NCBI RefSeq assembly: GCF_000717645.1
Contig: NZ_JNZZ01000001.1
Location: 1 to 64,000 of the forward strand
Source: Streptomyces californicus
GTDB lineage: Bacteria; Actinomycetota; Actinomycetes; Streptomycetales; Streptomycetaceae
Direction: 5' to 3'
DNA: 64,000 bases
Shown here piece by piece: positions 38,049 to 47,111 of the stretch; position 1 is the first letter of the stretch, and each line of letters starts with the position of its first letter. The position numbers were made by a program, and so were the translations under genes. A model generated the notes under the pieces. The model was not told the origin of the DNA. It worked only from the letters and a program-made list of their open reading frames with translations, and ran no database searches.

Positions 38049-39254
38049 ATGCAGCTCCGTGCCGCGCGTCTCCAGGTCGTGGGCTTCGGACCCGCGGCTC
38101 TCGGCATCCCCATCGCCGCCGACCGCGCCGGCCTCCTCGACGACCTGATGCGGGAGGGCTGCGTCTTCATCGACCGCCGCGCCAGGGGCGAGTGGCGAAG
38201 CCTGGACTACGACATCCGCTCCAACTCCGTGGCCGGGGACTTCCTGGAGGGCCTCTCCCCCGACGGCCGGCTGCGTACGGTGCTCCGCTCCCCCGAGGCC
38301 CGGGCCCTCCAGGAGGCCCCTGACCAGCCGGTCGCGCTGCGGGTCGCCGCGCGCTTCCTGGCCCGTGCCGCGCGGGAGATCGCCGACTACACGGTGCGGT
38401 TCGACGGCGCCCACACCCACTTCTCCACCGTCGTCGACCACCTCCGCCGCGACGCGGACGGGCTGTTCCACAGCCGGGACGCCCGGGGTCGCACCCTCGC
38501 GCTGTCGCGGAGCGCGGTCATCGCGGTGGGCGCCCGGCCCCGGGCGGGCGCCGCGCCCCGGACGGTGACCTCGGAAGCGGTGCTGCGACGCGAGTGCGAC
38601 GCGCGGTGCGAGGCGGCGGCGGCCGCGGGCGTCACGATCGACGTGCTCGGCGGCTCGCACAGCGCCTTCTCGACGGTGGGGCTGCTGCTGCGGGAATGGG
38701 GCCACCTGCTGCGGCCGGGACAGATCCGGGTGCACACCCGCAGCGAGGTCCTGGTCTACCGGCCGCAGGCGCGCGCGGCGGCTGCCGACGGCCGTACGGG
38801 CGCGGCGGGCGGCACGCCCGGCCCGGGGTCCGCCCTCGCCACGGCCGCCCCCGGGACCCGGCCGCTCCACCGGTTCGCCGGGCTGCGGGGCGAGTCCGAG
38901 GCCCTGTACCGCGCCGTGCGGTGCGGCGCCGAGCCCCGCGTACGGCTGCTGCGCCACCCCGAGGAGGCCGGTCCGGCCGCGTCGCCGCTGACCATCGCCG
39001 CCACCGGCTACCGGGCCCGCAGGCTGCCGGTGCTCGACGCCTGCGGAGAGCCCCTGTTCCCGCCGGGCGAAGCCGCGGTGGACGACGCGGGGCGGGTGCT
39101 GGACGGCCGGGGCCGCCCGGTGCCGGGACTGTTCGGCATCGGCCTCGGCCACTGCTCCCCGGCCGGCCCCGAGGGCGGCGGCGGAGACTATCCGATGGCC
39201 GCGGTGAACATCTTCCACGGCCGCACCGCCGACCGGATCACGGCCCAGCTGTAG
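38049..39254 (+). CDS. FAD/NAD(P)-dependent oxidoreductase
   Basis: A 401-residue flavoprotein. LQVVGFGPAALGIPIAADRAG at the N-terminus (read from VVGFGP) is a dinucleotide-binding GxGxxxxG motif; a second region, IDVLGGSHSAFSTVGLLL near 195, could bind NAD(P)H, and the late TIAATGYRAR with LFGIGLGHCSP closes the FAD fold, as in N-hydroxylating and pyridine-nucleotide-dependent monooxygenases. It is transcribed divergently from the NRPS operon under the shared operator. ATG 38049 follows GAAGGGTGG. A tailoring oxidation is likely; the substrate is unknown. Confidence 0.75.
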   Translation: MQLRAARLQVVGFGPAALGIPIAADRAGLLDDLMREGCVFIDRRARGEWRSLDYDIRSNSVAGDFLEGLSPDGRLRTVLRSPEARALQEAPDQPVALRVAARFLARAAREIADYTVRFDGAHTHFSTVVDHLRRDADGLFHSRDARGRTLALSRSAVIAVGARPRAGAAPRTVTSEAVLRRECDARCEAAAAAGVTIDVLGGSHSAFSTVGLLLREWGHLLRPGQIRVHTRSEVLVYRPQARAAAADGRTGAAGGTPGPGSALATAAPGTRPLHRFAGLRGESEALYRAVRCGAEPRVRLLRHPEEAGPAASPLTIAATGYRARRLPVLDACGEPLFPPGEAAVDDAGRVLDGRGRPVPGLFGIGLGHCSPAGPEGGGGDYPMAAVNIFHGRTADRITAQL

Positions 39255-39521
39255 GACCGCTCCGAAGCCGCCGCACCGGCCGTGGTGGCGCCTCCGCGCG
39301 CGCCACGGCTATAGGGTGCGTTCAAGGGCGTCCCGCACTTCCCGGCGGGCGCACGACGACGGCTACGGCACCTCGCCGCGTTGCCGAAACGCCCGAATAC
39401 ATCCAATATGCGGGCGTATCTCCGCCGTGCGATGCACCGCATCCGACGCCGTGCGCTGATCCACCGGGAGTTGCGGGACAGCCCTTGGCGTCAAACAACC
39501 ACAGCGGCAGGAGAGTTGTTC

Positions 39522-39935
39522 GTGAAGGATTCCGTGCGGTGCAGTTACGTCCGGCTCATGGTCGACGACTACGAGGCGTGCTTCCTCTTCTACCGGGACG
39601 TGGTCGGCTTCTCGGTCCTGTACGGCGACGAGGAGAGCCGGTACGCGGAGCTGGACATGGGTACGGGAACCCATCTGGCGCTCAACAAGCGCGAGGTGAT
39701 GGCCGAGGCGTTCGGCACCCTGCACGCCGACGCCAAGCTTCCCGGCCAGGACCGCTTCGCGCTGATCCTGGAGACCGACGACGTCGACGCCACCGCCGCC
39801 CGGCTGCGGGACGCGGGCGCTGCCGTGGTCAAGGAGCCGCAGGACTGGCCCGGTTGGGGCATCAGGGCCGCGCACTTCCGCGACCCCGACGGCTATCTGG
39901 TGGAGGTCAACTCACCGCTGCCCGACGAGGGCTGA
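39522..39935 (+). CDS. VOC superfamily protein (glyoxalase/bleomycin-resistance fold)
   Basis: A 137-residue protein with paired beta-alpha-beta-beta-beta motifs: VRLMVDDYEACFLFYRDVVG and LETDDVDATAARLRDAG, ending FRDPDGYLVEVNSP. Stand-alone VOC proteins in antibiotic clusters often bind the drug; mitomycin producers carry such a resistance protein (MRD), making resistance a fair guess, but a metal-dependent tailoring enzyme is also possible. GTG 39522 has CAGGAGAG upstream. A 267-bp gap precedes it, holding a weak stem (39389-39395 with 39411-39417) and no other feature I could name. Confidence 0.72.
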   Translation: MKDSVRCSYVRLMVDDYEACFLFYRDVVGFSVLYGDEESRYAELDMGTGTHLALNKREVMAEAFGTLHADAKLPGQDRFALILETDDVDATAARLRDAGAAVVKEPQDWPGWGIRAAHFRDPDGYLVEVNSPLPDEG

Positions 39936-39971
39936 CCCTCGCGTCGGGCGGCCGCCCACCGGGAGCCGCGC

Positions 39972-40820
39972 TCACCGCGCGGTCAGCGGCCGGTCCTGGA
40001 CGTAGTGGAGGCCGAGGCGCGCCGCCGCCTCGGCCTTCGCCAGTTCGGCCCCCAGATAGCCCGCGTGGCTGAGCTCGCCCGGCCCGAGCAGTCCGTGCCG
40101 GATCGCGCCGAGCAGCAGGGCCTCCGCGCTGTGGCCGGTGAGCTCGCGGCACTCCGTGAAGTCCTCCCCGAAGTGCCGCAGGACGATGCGCCGCCGGGCC
40201 GTCTCCACGGTCACGACGAAGTAGCCGGTCGCCGCCTCCCCCAGCAGCCGGCGCCGCCCGCCGGGGGCCAGGCGCACCACGCGCGGCCCGCTCCCGGCGA
40301 GCTCCGCCGCCAGGACCCCGGCCGCCGTCCCCGGCTCCTCCTCGCCCGCCGGTCGCGGGTACGGCTGTTCGTCCAGCGCGGCGGCCAGCCGCTCCTCGTC
40401 CGTACAGCCGCGCAGGTCGACCAGGACCAGCCGGCGGCGGAACTCCGCGACCACCGCCGGCCGCAGCGTCCTCAGGTACGGCTCGTGACCGAGCGCGCCG
40501 ATGATGCGACCCTGCTCGTCCACCCCATGCGCGGCCAGGGCGAGCAGGCTCTGCCCCGGCCTGAACAGCGACGACTCCGGACCCGCGACGATCAGGCGGC
40601 GTACGCCCTCCCGCGCCACCACGGCCCGTACCAGCTGCTCGATGCCGACATTGGCCGTGGCCAGCGCGCCCGCCGCCGCGACCCTGGGATGTGCGGCGAT
40701 CCGGGTCGCGAGCCGCTGGTCGCCCAGCGTGCACACCGCCAGATCGCGGACCTCCGCGGGACCCGGCCCCGCACCGGCGGCGGACTCCCGGCCGGTGGGC
40801 GCCGCGGTCCCGTTCACCAT
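39972..40820 (-). CDS. MtrA-like / DUF4346-type protein
   Basis: A 282-residue protein. The first half (VCTLGDQRLATRIA, ALATANVGIEQLVRAVV, RRLIVAGPESSL, GQSLLALAAHGVDEQGRIIG) follows the corrinoid-bearing MtrA subunit of methanogen methyltransferase; the second half (GYFVVTVETARRRIVLRHF) resembles DUF4346. By my hand alignment the axial His expected just before the G-Q of MtrA is Phe-Arg here, so cobamide binding is uncertain. Last gene of the 50.3-40.0 kb operon; its ATG lies 7 nt inside the end of a B12-type radical SAM gene, suggesting they work together. Confidence 0.65.
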   Translation of the reverse strand: MVNGTAAPTGRESAAGAGPGPAEVRDLAVCTLGDQRLATRIAAHPRVAAAGALATANVGIEQLVRAVVAREGVRRLIVAGPESSLFRPGQSLLALAAHGVDEQGRIIGALGHEPYLRTLRPAVVAEFRRRLVLVDLRGCTDEERLAAALDEQPYPRPAGEEEPGTAAGVLAAELAGSGPRVVRLAPGGRRRLLGEAATGYFVVTVETARRRIVLRHFGEDFTECRELTGHSAEALLLGAIRHGLLGPGELSHAGYLGAELAKAEAAARLGLHYVQDRPLTAR

Positions 40821-42667
40821 GTCGGCGCACCGCCGTTGTAACTGCGCGGGGCGCCGCCCGGCTGCGGCACGGGCAGCTGGGAGCTGATCTCGGCGACGTC
40901 CAGGCCCAGGCGGTGGAAGCGCATCCCCGTACGCAGCTGGCGGGTGCGGATCTCGTCGATGCTCCGGCGGAACCGGTCCTCGACCTCGGCGACCTGGCGG
41001 CGCTGCCGGGCCGCGTCGAGGCTGCCCGACAGCACGCCCTCCAGGTTGTCCATGAAGAACGCGTAGTTGGCGAGCCCCATCCGCTGCCGCAGTTCGTGCA
41101 GGAATCCCTTGAACTCCTCCAGTTCGGCCATCGCCTCCGGCACGTGGTGGAAGCGGCGGTAGAGGCGGGAGACGAACGTCTGCACCACCACGTTGAAGGT
41201 CTCGAACTCGAAGACCGCCGACTGGTCGGTGAGCACCCCGCGCTGGTGGTAGTCGTCGTTGTTGTAGAGCGAGGCGTAGTGCACGGCGAGCTTCTGCACC
41301 CGCTCGTCCTTGAACCGGTAGTCGTACGGGTCCAGGGACGTGCGGTAGTTGTCGCCGAGGAGCCCGTCGGCGGCCATCTTGGTCTCGATGGTGGTGCCCG
41401 GGTACACCTCCAGCCGCTCGGTGAGCCGGCGCAGGTTGTGACCGGCGTGGGAGCGCAGGAACTTCGCGTTCTCCACGAGGGTCTCCACCGTGGCGTACGG
41501 GTGGAAGGGGATGAAGCCCATCGCCAGGTAGATGCCGTGCTCGCGCAGCATCCGGATGACGGTGACGTTGTTCTCGACGGTGGCGCGCTTGTCCCACAGG
41601 AGCAGTTCCTCCGCGACCCCCGACTCGATGCCCACGTTGACCTTCTCCAGGCCGCTGCGCACCATCAGGTCGAGCAGGTCGTGGTCCTCCGGCGTGTCGT
41701 CCCAGTTCTCCGCGCGCATGCAGACGTTGTAGAAGATGTCGAGGCCGCGGTCGAGGATGCCCTGGGCGATGGCGCGGACCCTCTTCTTGCCCACCCGGCC
41801 GCCGTCGGGGTCCTCGAAGGTGGAGTCGACGAAGTCCAGGGTGCGGAAATGGTGTTCGCGCACGAGGTGTTCGACCTCGTCCACCACCGATTCGGCGCTG
41901 CGGCCGCGCCACGCCTTGCCGGCCTGCACCCGGTTGCCCAGGTTGGGCGCGGAGCAGAAGGTGCAGCGCGCGACGCAGCCGCGGCTGGTGCTGACCCGGA
42001 CGTACTCCAGCTTGTTGCCGTGCGCCCTGAGCTGGTCGCGTGCGGGGTAAGGGAGGACGTCGAGGTCGTGCACCAGGGGGCGGGGCGCGTTCTGCCGCAG
42101 TTCCCCGTCCGCCCTGCGGTAGGCGATGCCGGGGCAGTCCTCGACGCTCTCGCCCAGCGCGAGGCGCTGCACCAGGTCCAGGATGAGCGGCTCCCCCTCG
42201 CCCACGGCGACCAGGTCGGCGTACGGGTTGCCGCGCAGGATGTCCTTGCCGGTGAAGGTGCCGGCCGGGCCGCCGCAGGCGATGACGACCTCCGGGAGCC
42301 GCCCGCGCATGGCCTCGGAGAACTCCAGGCAGCTCGGCACGTTGAGGCTCATCAGCGTGAAGCAGACGAGGTCGGGGCCGAATCCGACGATCTCCTCCAC
42401 GGCTTCGTGGTGGCTGCCGTGCTCGACCTCGCGTATCTCGCAGGTGAAGCCGACCTGCCGCAGGACGGCGGCCATGTAGGCGACGCCCAGGTGCTCGGGC
42501 GACATCACGAGGTCGCCGTCGAGCAGGATCACGAAGCTGACCCGGAAGGCCGCCGGGTCGGTGATCCGCTCGTCCAGCGCGATGGTGAAGTCGCCGGGCT
42601 TGGCCCGGCGCACCGCCTCGATGGGCAGCGAGACCGCGGGGGCGGGCGTCGCGTCGGTCGCGGTCAT
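40814..42667 (-). CDS. B12-binding-type radical SAM enzyme
   Basis: A 617-residue protein. The N-terminal Rossmann region (SPEHLGVAYMAAVLRQVGF, LVCFTLMSLNVPSCLEF, VIACGGPAGTF) is the cobalamin-binding-type domain, and the radical SAM cluster CVARCTFC is near residues 229-236, followed by LDFVDSTFEDPDG and VNVGIESGV. Such enzymes methylate unreactive carbons or catalyse other radical steps with SAM and cobalamin. No DxHxxG motif is visible, as in most of this class. A 150-residue C-terminal extension is helical. ATG 42667 overlaps the upstream stop as ATGA. Target unknown; a C-methylation or carbon rearrangement is plausible. Confidence 0.87.
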   Translation of the reverse strand: MTATDATPAPAVSLPIEAVRRAKPGDFTIALDERITDPAAFRVSFVILLDGDLVMSPEHLGVAYMAAVLRQVGFTCEIREVEHGSHHEAVEEIVGFGPDLVCFTLMSLNVPSCLEFSEAMRGRLPEVVIACGGPAGTFTGKDILRGNPYADLVAVGEGEPLILDLVQRLALGESVEDCPGIAYRRADGELRQNAPRPLVHDLDVLPYPARDQLRAHGNKLEYVRVSTSRGCVARCTFCSAPNLGNRVQAGKAWRGRSAESVVDEVEHLVREHHFRTLDFVDSTFEDPDGGRVGKKRVRAIAQGILDRGLDIFYNVCMRAENWDDTPEDHDLLDLMVRSGLEKVNVGIESGVAEELLLWDKRATVENNVTVIRMLREHGIYLAMGFIPFHPYATVETLVENAKFLRSHAGHNLRRLTERLEVYPGTTIETKMAADGLLGDNYRTSLDPYDYRFKDERVQKLAVHYASLYNNDDYHQRGVLTDQSAVFEFETFNVVVQTFVSRLYRRFHHVPEAMAELEEFKGFLHELRQRMGLANYAFFMDNLEGVLSGSLDAARQRRQVAEVEDRFRRSIDEIRTRQLRTGMRFHRLGLDVAEISSQLPVPQPGGAPRSYNGGAPTW

Positions 42668-44052
42668 CCCGCGCTCCTCTCCGTGCCGGCGCCCACGGGC
42701 GCCGAGGTGTCCACACCGCGCATGTCGCGGCCCTCCATCGAGGGCGGGGCGGCGATGCCCAGACCCGCGAGCACGGTCGGCATCACGTCGCGCATGTCGA
42801 CACCGCCGCAGCCGGTGTCGCCGCGGCTCCAGAAGGTGGCGTCGTCGCGGGTGTGCGTACCGGTGAAGGGGCCGGGGAGCACCGGTGCGTCGCTGGACCA
42901 GGCGCCGCGGATCTGCACCCCGGGCGCCGGCATCGCCACCAGGTCGGGGGCGCGGTCCGCGACCGGACCCGAGTAGAGCTCCGGCCCGTACAGCACCTCG
43001 GCGACCAGGGGCCGCCCCGGGCCGCCCTCGGCGACCGTGCCGTCCTCGGCCAGGCGCAGGGCGAGCAGCGCGCGCCCGATCTCCTCGGCGGTGCCCGGCG
43101 CGAGGTCGCGGCCGCGGGGGAAGCGGTCCCGGCGGTTGAGGTGGACGCGGCCCGGGTCGAGGGCGAAGGCGGTGGTGCGCTCGTCGATGTCGGTGAGGGA
43201 CTCGGCGTCGGCGGGCAGCGCCAGGTAGCCGGCCTGCCGCAGCCAGGCGTTGAGGTAGAACTGCGTGTCGGCGGGGCCGAAGCCGTGGTCGCTGACGAGC
43301 GTCAGGGCGCCGTCGTCGCCCGCGAAGGGCACCAGGGCGGCGACCGCCTCGTCGACCTCGCGGTAGAAGTCCATGATCCGGCCGTGCAGGGGGGCGGCCG
43401 GGTCGGTGACGTGGCGCCAGAGGAAGTGGTGGATGCGGTCGGTCTCGGTGAACACGCAGAGGGCGAGCGCCCAGGGCTCCTCCGCCAGCAGCCGCAGGTA
43501 CGCGCGGCGCCGGGCCCGGAGCGCGTCCAGCGCCCGGTCGATGAAGCCGTCGGGGTCGTTCGCCGCGTCGCCCACCTCGACGTCGAGGTGGTAGCCCGCC
43601 TCGCGCAGGGCCTCGCGCAGCCGGGGCGGGGAGACGGCCCGGTCGAAGTCCGGGGCGACGAAGCCGGAGACGAGGGCGCCGTGCACGGGCGGGGCGGGGT
43701 AGGTGCCGGGCACGTTGAGCACGAGGGCGGGGAGGCCCGCGGCGGCGGTGGCCTGCCAGACCGGGGTGGCCGCGAGGTCGTTGACGTTGGGGAAGCGGGT
43801 GCGGTAGTCGCCGGGTTCGGTGTCGATGAACCCGTAGATGCCGTGGCGCCCCGGGTCGGCGCCGGTCAGGAAGCTGGCCCAGGAGGTGGAGCTGATCTCG
43901 GGGACGGGGGCCCGCAGCGGGCGCAGCGCGCCGTGCGGGAGGAGCGCGGCCATGTGCGGCATGACGCCCTCGTCGGCGAGCTTCTGGAGCAGCCAGGACG
44001 GTACGCCGTCCAGGCCGATCACCAGCGAGCGCGGATGGGTGGCGGTACTCAT
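42664..44052 (-). CDS. Alkaline-phosphatase-superfamily hydrolase, copy 1
   Basis: A 462-residue protein of the phosphodiesterase/phosphomutase branch of the AlkP superfamily. Metal ligands are in place: Asp in VIGLDGVPSW, Asp/His in ETDRIHHFLW, Asp-His in LVSDHGFGP, His in GTHTRDDATFW. The nucleophile position in PEISSTSWASFLTG is Ser rather than the usual Thr. Family enzymes cleave phosphate or sulfate esters. Directly after cysN, so it may act on an adenylyl-sulfate or sulfated intermediate. ATG 44052 overlaps the cysN stop. Confidence 0.82.
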   Translation of the reverse strand: MSTATHPRSLVIGLDGVPSWLLQKLADEGVMPHMAALLPHGALRPLRAPVPEISSTSWASFLTGADPGRHGIYGFIDTEPGDYRTRFPNVNDLAATPVWQATAAAGLPALVLNVPGTYPAPPVHGALVSGFVAPDFDRAVSPPRLREALREAGYHLDVEVGDAANDPDGFIDRALDALRARRRAYLRLLAEEPWALALCVFTETDRIHHFLWRHVTDPAAPLHGRIMDFYREVDEAVAALVPFAGDDGALTLVSDHGFGPADTQFYLNAWLRQAGYLALPADAESLTDIDERTTAFALDPGRVHLNRRDRFPRGRDLAPGTAEEIGRALLALRLAEDGTVAEGGPGRPLVAEVLYGPELYSGPVADRAPDLVAMPAPGVQIRGAWSSDAPVLPGPFTGTHTRDDATFWSRGDTGCGGVDMRDVMPTVLAGLGIAAPPSMEGRDMRGVDTSAPVGAGTERSAG

Positions 44053-45383
44053 GGCGTGCCCTTCCCCTGCTTCGTGTTCCGTACGTCCGGTTCCCGCGCC
44101 TCGGAGTCCTCCACCCGGTCCACGACGCCCAGCGCCAGCGCCCGGCCGTCCTCGTCGCAGAGCATGAAGCGGCCGAGCTGGACGCAGTCGCGTACGGGGT
44201 CGGCGGGGGCGGCGGTGTCCAGCCGCAGCCGGAGGTCCGCGAACTCGGTGAAGCGGACCGGTCCGTCCTCGGTGAGGCGGGCGAGGGTGGAGCTGTTCCA
44301 GCGGCTGTCGATGTGCTCGACGTACGCGGGCGCCGAGCCCGCCGCGTACCGGACGACACAGCGGTCGCCCTCCGCGAGCGTCTTCGTGTCGCTGGTGGAC
44401 AGGATCCGGATGTGCCAGACGCGTCCGGTGGTCAGCGGCTGGTCCGGGGGCGCGAGTACGGTGCCGGGCGCGGGTTCGGCGCCGTCGAAGAGCAGGCCCA
44501 CGCTGTCGCCGGGCTCGGCCTTCTCCAGCGCGGCCTCGCCGAACCGCTCGATGGTGCGGACGACGCACCGCTCCCCGTCCGTGCCGGTCAGGGTCTGGCC
44601 GGGACGCAGGGTGCCGCTCTCCGTCCGGCCCGCGATGCGCCGGGCGCCCGGCGGGCCGACGACGGCCTGGACGGCGAAGCGCAGCAGCGCCGAGCGTGCG
44701 CGCTCCTGGCCGATGCCGTGCAGGGTGTCGAGCAGGGGCTGCCCGGTGTACCAGGGGAGCTGGTCGGGGGCGGGGGCGGTGATGTTGTGCCCGGCGACGG
44801 CGCTGACCGGGACGGTGGCGGAGAGGCGCAGTCCGCACGCCTCGACGAGCGCCGCCATCTCGTCGGCGACCCGGCGGAAGTCCTCCTCCGCGTATCCGAC
44901 GAGGTCCATCTTGGTGACCGCGCACACCACGTTGGTGACGCCGAGCAGTTCGAGCACCCGCAGGTGCCGGCGGGTCTGGTCGGTGCCGCGGACGAGGCAG
45001 TCGACCACGACGACGCCGAGTTCGGCCCGGGAGGCTCCGGTGGCCATGTTCTTGAGGAGGGCGAGGTGGCCCGGCACGTCGATGAGGACGTAGCGGCGCG
45101 CCTCGGTCTCCAGGACGGCCTGGGCGGTGTCCAGGGTGAACAGGTCGGCGCGTTCCTCGCTCAGCCCGTCGAGCAGGAACGCGAGGCCGCCGTCCTCGAT
45201 GCGGGCGCCGAGCCGGTCGGCCGTGATCGCCCCGGTGTCGTGCAGCACCCTGCCGAGGAGGGTGGACTTGCCGTGGTCGACCTCGCCCACGAAGGCCACG
45301 TGCAGGGTGTCGGCATCGACGGGGCCGGCGGGCGGCCCGGCGCTCGGGGCGGGCGGGGAGGAGAGGGTGGGCGGCGTTGTCAT
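44049..45383 (-). CDS. cysN: Sulfate adenylyltransferase large subunit (GTPase), CysN-like
   Basis: A 444-residue elongation-factor-type GTPase. G1 is GEVDHGKSTLLG, G3 DVPGHLALLKN, G4 TKMD, followed by two beta-barrel domains. CysN hydrolyses GTP to drive ATP sulfurylation by CysD, giving adenylyl sulfate (APS). It has no fused APS-kinase domain. ATG 45383 is preferred; GTG 45461, overlapping the cysD stop as GTGA, would add 26 low-complexity residues. Being inside a biosynthetic operon, it is probably a dedicated copy rather than the assimilatory one. Confidence 0.92.
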   Translation of the reverse strand: MTTPPTLSSPPAPSAGPPAGPVDADTLHVAFVGEVDHGKSTLLGRVLHDTGAITADRLGARIEDGGLAFLLDGLSEERADLFTLDTAQAVLETEARRYVLIDVPGHLALLKNMATGASRAELGVVVVDCLVRGTDQTRRHLRVLELLGVTNVVCAVTKMDLVGYAEEDFRRVADEMAALVEACGLRLSATVPVSAVAGHNITAPAPDQLPWYTGQPLLDTLHGIGQERARSALLRFAVQAVVGPPGARRIAGRTESGTLRPGQTLTGTDGERCVVRTIERFGEAALEKAEPGDSVGLLFDGAEPAPGTVLAPPDQPLTTGRVWHIRILSTSDTKTLAEGDRCVVRYAAGSAPAYVEHIDSRWNSSTLARLTEDGPVRFTEFADLRLRLDTAAPADPVRDCVQLGRFMLCDEDGRALALGVVDRVEDSEAREPDVRNTKQGKGTP

Positions 45384-45457
45384 GAGGGCTCGATTCCTGT
45401 CGGTACGGGGCAACGGGGGCTCACCGGCGGCCCCGGGGGCCCGGGGCTGTCGCCGGG

Positions 45458-46264
45458 TCACATGTAGCCGAGGGCCCGCAGCTTCTGCATGGACGCGGCG
45501 TCCTCCTTGTCCTGCGCGCGCCCGGCCCGTTCGCCGTCGCGGGCGTGCCTGACCTCCAGGACGACGTCGACCACGGTGCTCGCCCGGCTGCTCACCGGGG
45601 TGCAGCAGCAGGCGCAGCCGATCGAGCGGTAGCGCTTGTCGTTCTCGGCGAAGTAGAGCCCCGGCACGGGGATGTTCTCGGCCTGGACGTACTCCCAGAT
45701 GTCGATCTCACGCCAGCGCAGCATGGGGTGGACGCGGATGTGCCCGTCGTCGGCCACGGCCGTCTCGTGCAGGTCCCAGAACTCGGGCGGCTGGTCCTGG
45801 TAGTCCCAGGAGAACGAGGCGTCGCGCGGGCTGAAGATCCGCTCCTTGGCCCGTACGCCGTGCTCGTCGCCGCGGATGCCGGCGATGACGGCGTCGTAGC
45901 CGCCCGCGGCGATGGCCTGCTTGAGCGCGTTCGTCTTGAGCGCGGTGCAGCAGTCGAGCTTGCTTCCCACCGTGGGGCCCATGCCGGCGGCGAGCGCCTC
46001 CTCGTTGCGGTGGACGCGCAGGTCGAGCCCCCACTCCTCGGTGATCCGGTCCCGGAACTCGTACATCTCGGGGAACTTGTACGTGGTGTCGATGTGCAGG
46101 ACCGGGAAGGGGACCTCGCCGAAGAACGCCTTGCGGATCGCCCAGAGCAGGCTGGTGGAGTCCTTGCCCATCGACCAGAGCAGGGCGGGGCGCTCGAAGC
46201 GCTGCTGCACTTCGCGCAGGATGTGGACGGTCTCGTTCTCCAGTTCACGCAGTGCCTGGTGCAC
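45458..46264 (-). CDS. cysD: Sulfate adenylyltransferase small subunit, CysD-like
   Basis: A 268-residue PP-loop enzyme, a little shorter than E. coli CysD (about 300). The ATP pyrophosphatase loop is LLWSMGKDSTSLLW; HIDTTYKFPEMYEFRD, GIRGDEHGVRAKERIFS, RVHPMLRWREIDIWEY and SIGCACCCTPV are CysD blocks; it ends LGYM. It forms APS from ATP and sulfate with CysN. GTG 46264 overlaps the upstream gene by 20 nt. No APS kinase or APS reductase gene is in the window. Confidence 0.93.
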   Translation of the reverse strand: MHQALRELENETVHILREVQQRFERPALLWSMGKDSTSLLWAIRKAFFGEVPFPVLHIDTTYKFPEMYEFRDRITEEWGLDLRVHRNEEALAAGMGPTVGSKLDCCTALKTNALKQAIAAGGYDAVIAGIRGDEHGVRAKERIFSPRDASFSWDYQDQPPEFWDLHETAVADDGHIRVHPMLRWREIDIWEYVQAENIPVPGLYFAENDKRYRSIGCACCCTPVSSRASTVVDVVLEVRHARDGERAGRAQDKEDAASMQKLRALGYM

Positions 46265-47111
46265 CGGCGGTTCCTTCCAGTGAGGTCTCGTTGGGGAGGA
46301 GAGGGCTTCCGTCGGCCGGGTGCAGGCCCACCACCAGGGGGTGGCAGCCGCGGAACCGGCCGGGGAAGCGGTGGTTGGGGTGGGTGAGGCCGACGGCGGC
46401 GTACAGGAGGGGGGCCTCGGGGCCGGCGGGCAGCGCGATCTCGCCGGGCCCGGCGTCCAGCAGCCTGACGTCGCGGACGATCCAGTCGAAGCGTTCGCCG
46501 GTGTTGTCGGTGAACTCCAGGCGCAGGAAGGTCCGTCCGCCGGTGGAGCGCTGGTGGCGGTAGCCGAGCGGGCGGACCGCCACCAGTCCGGCGCTGCGCC
46601 CGCCCGCGAAGGCGGTCGCGACGTCCGGATCGGCGACGGCGGCCAGGAGCGCGGCCCGCCGGGCGGGCTCCGCGGGCTGGCCGGCCCGCCGGGGCGCGCC
46701 GGCCGCGGCACGGTCCTCGGGCCGGGCGCCGTCGCCGGTGGCCGGTCCCAGCGGCAGCCGTACGGGGTGGTGCACGGCGTAGACCGGGTCGGGTCCCGCG
46801 ACCTGGGCCGCGGTGACCGGTTCGGGCCGCAGCCACCGCCCTTCGGCGGTGACTCCGGCCACGCAGGCCCCGCCCGCGCCGTCGAGGGTGACCGCCAGCG
46901 GAACGAACTCGGTCACCTCCGAGGGGAGTTCCGCGCCGAGAGCGGTCCCGGGCACGGCTGTGGCCATCTCGGGCCCGGCCGCGGCTGTCCCGGACCCTGG
47001 CGCGGCGGTCCCGGACCCGGCCGCGGCGGTCCCGGACCCGGCTGCGGCGGTCTCCCCCGCGACGGGCCGGGTGTGCTCGCGGACCGCCGGCTCCCCCGCG
47101 GCCCCGGTCAT
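46245..47111 (-). CDS. Protein of unknown function between AlkP copy 2 and cysD
   Basis: A 288-residue protein. Residues about 10-45 are Gly/Thr/Ala repeats (SGTAA units). The rest has a pattern like tandem OB-type barrels: CVAGVTAEGRWLRPEPV, VYAVHHPVRLPLG, then FLRLEFTDNTGERFDWIV, LLYAAVGLTHPNHRFP and HPLVVGLHPADG. The RWLRPEP motif resembles small dual-OB proteins, but I cannot name the family with confidence. ATG 47111 overlaps the preceding stop; the 3' end overlaps cysD by 20 nt. The tight coupling suggests a role with CysDN. Confidence 0.6.
   Translation of the reverse strand: MTGAAGEPAVREHTRPVAGETAAAGSGTAAAGSGTAAPGSGTAAAGPEMATAVPGTALGAELPSEVTEFVPLAVTLDGAGGACVAGVTAEGRWLRPEPVTAAQVAGPDPVYAVHHPVRLPLGPATGDGARPEDRAAAGAPRRAGQPAEPARRAALLAAVADPDVATAFAGGRSAGLVAVRPLGYRHQRSTGGRTFLRLEFTDNTGERFDWIVRDVRLLDAGPGEIALPAGPEAPLLYAAVGLTHPNHRFPGRFRGCHPLVVGLHPADGSPLLPNETSLEGTAGAPGTA

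Noticed and set aside
40691..42976. 761-residue plus-strand open frame over the radical SAM gene
   Set aside because: Antisense shadow rich in Val/Gly/Arg; the opposite strand has CxxxCxxC and B12-domain motifs.
45384..45461. Upstream GTG start for cysN at 45461
   Set aside because: It overlaps the cysD stop as GTGA, which is attractive, but the added 26 residues are low-complexity and lack a clear ribosome site; kept as an alternative only.
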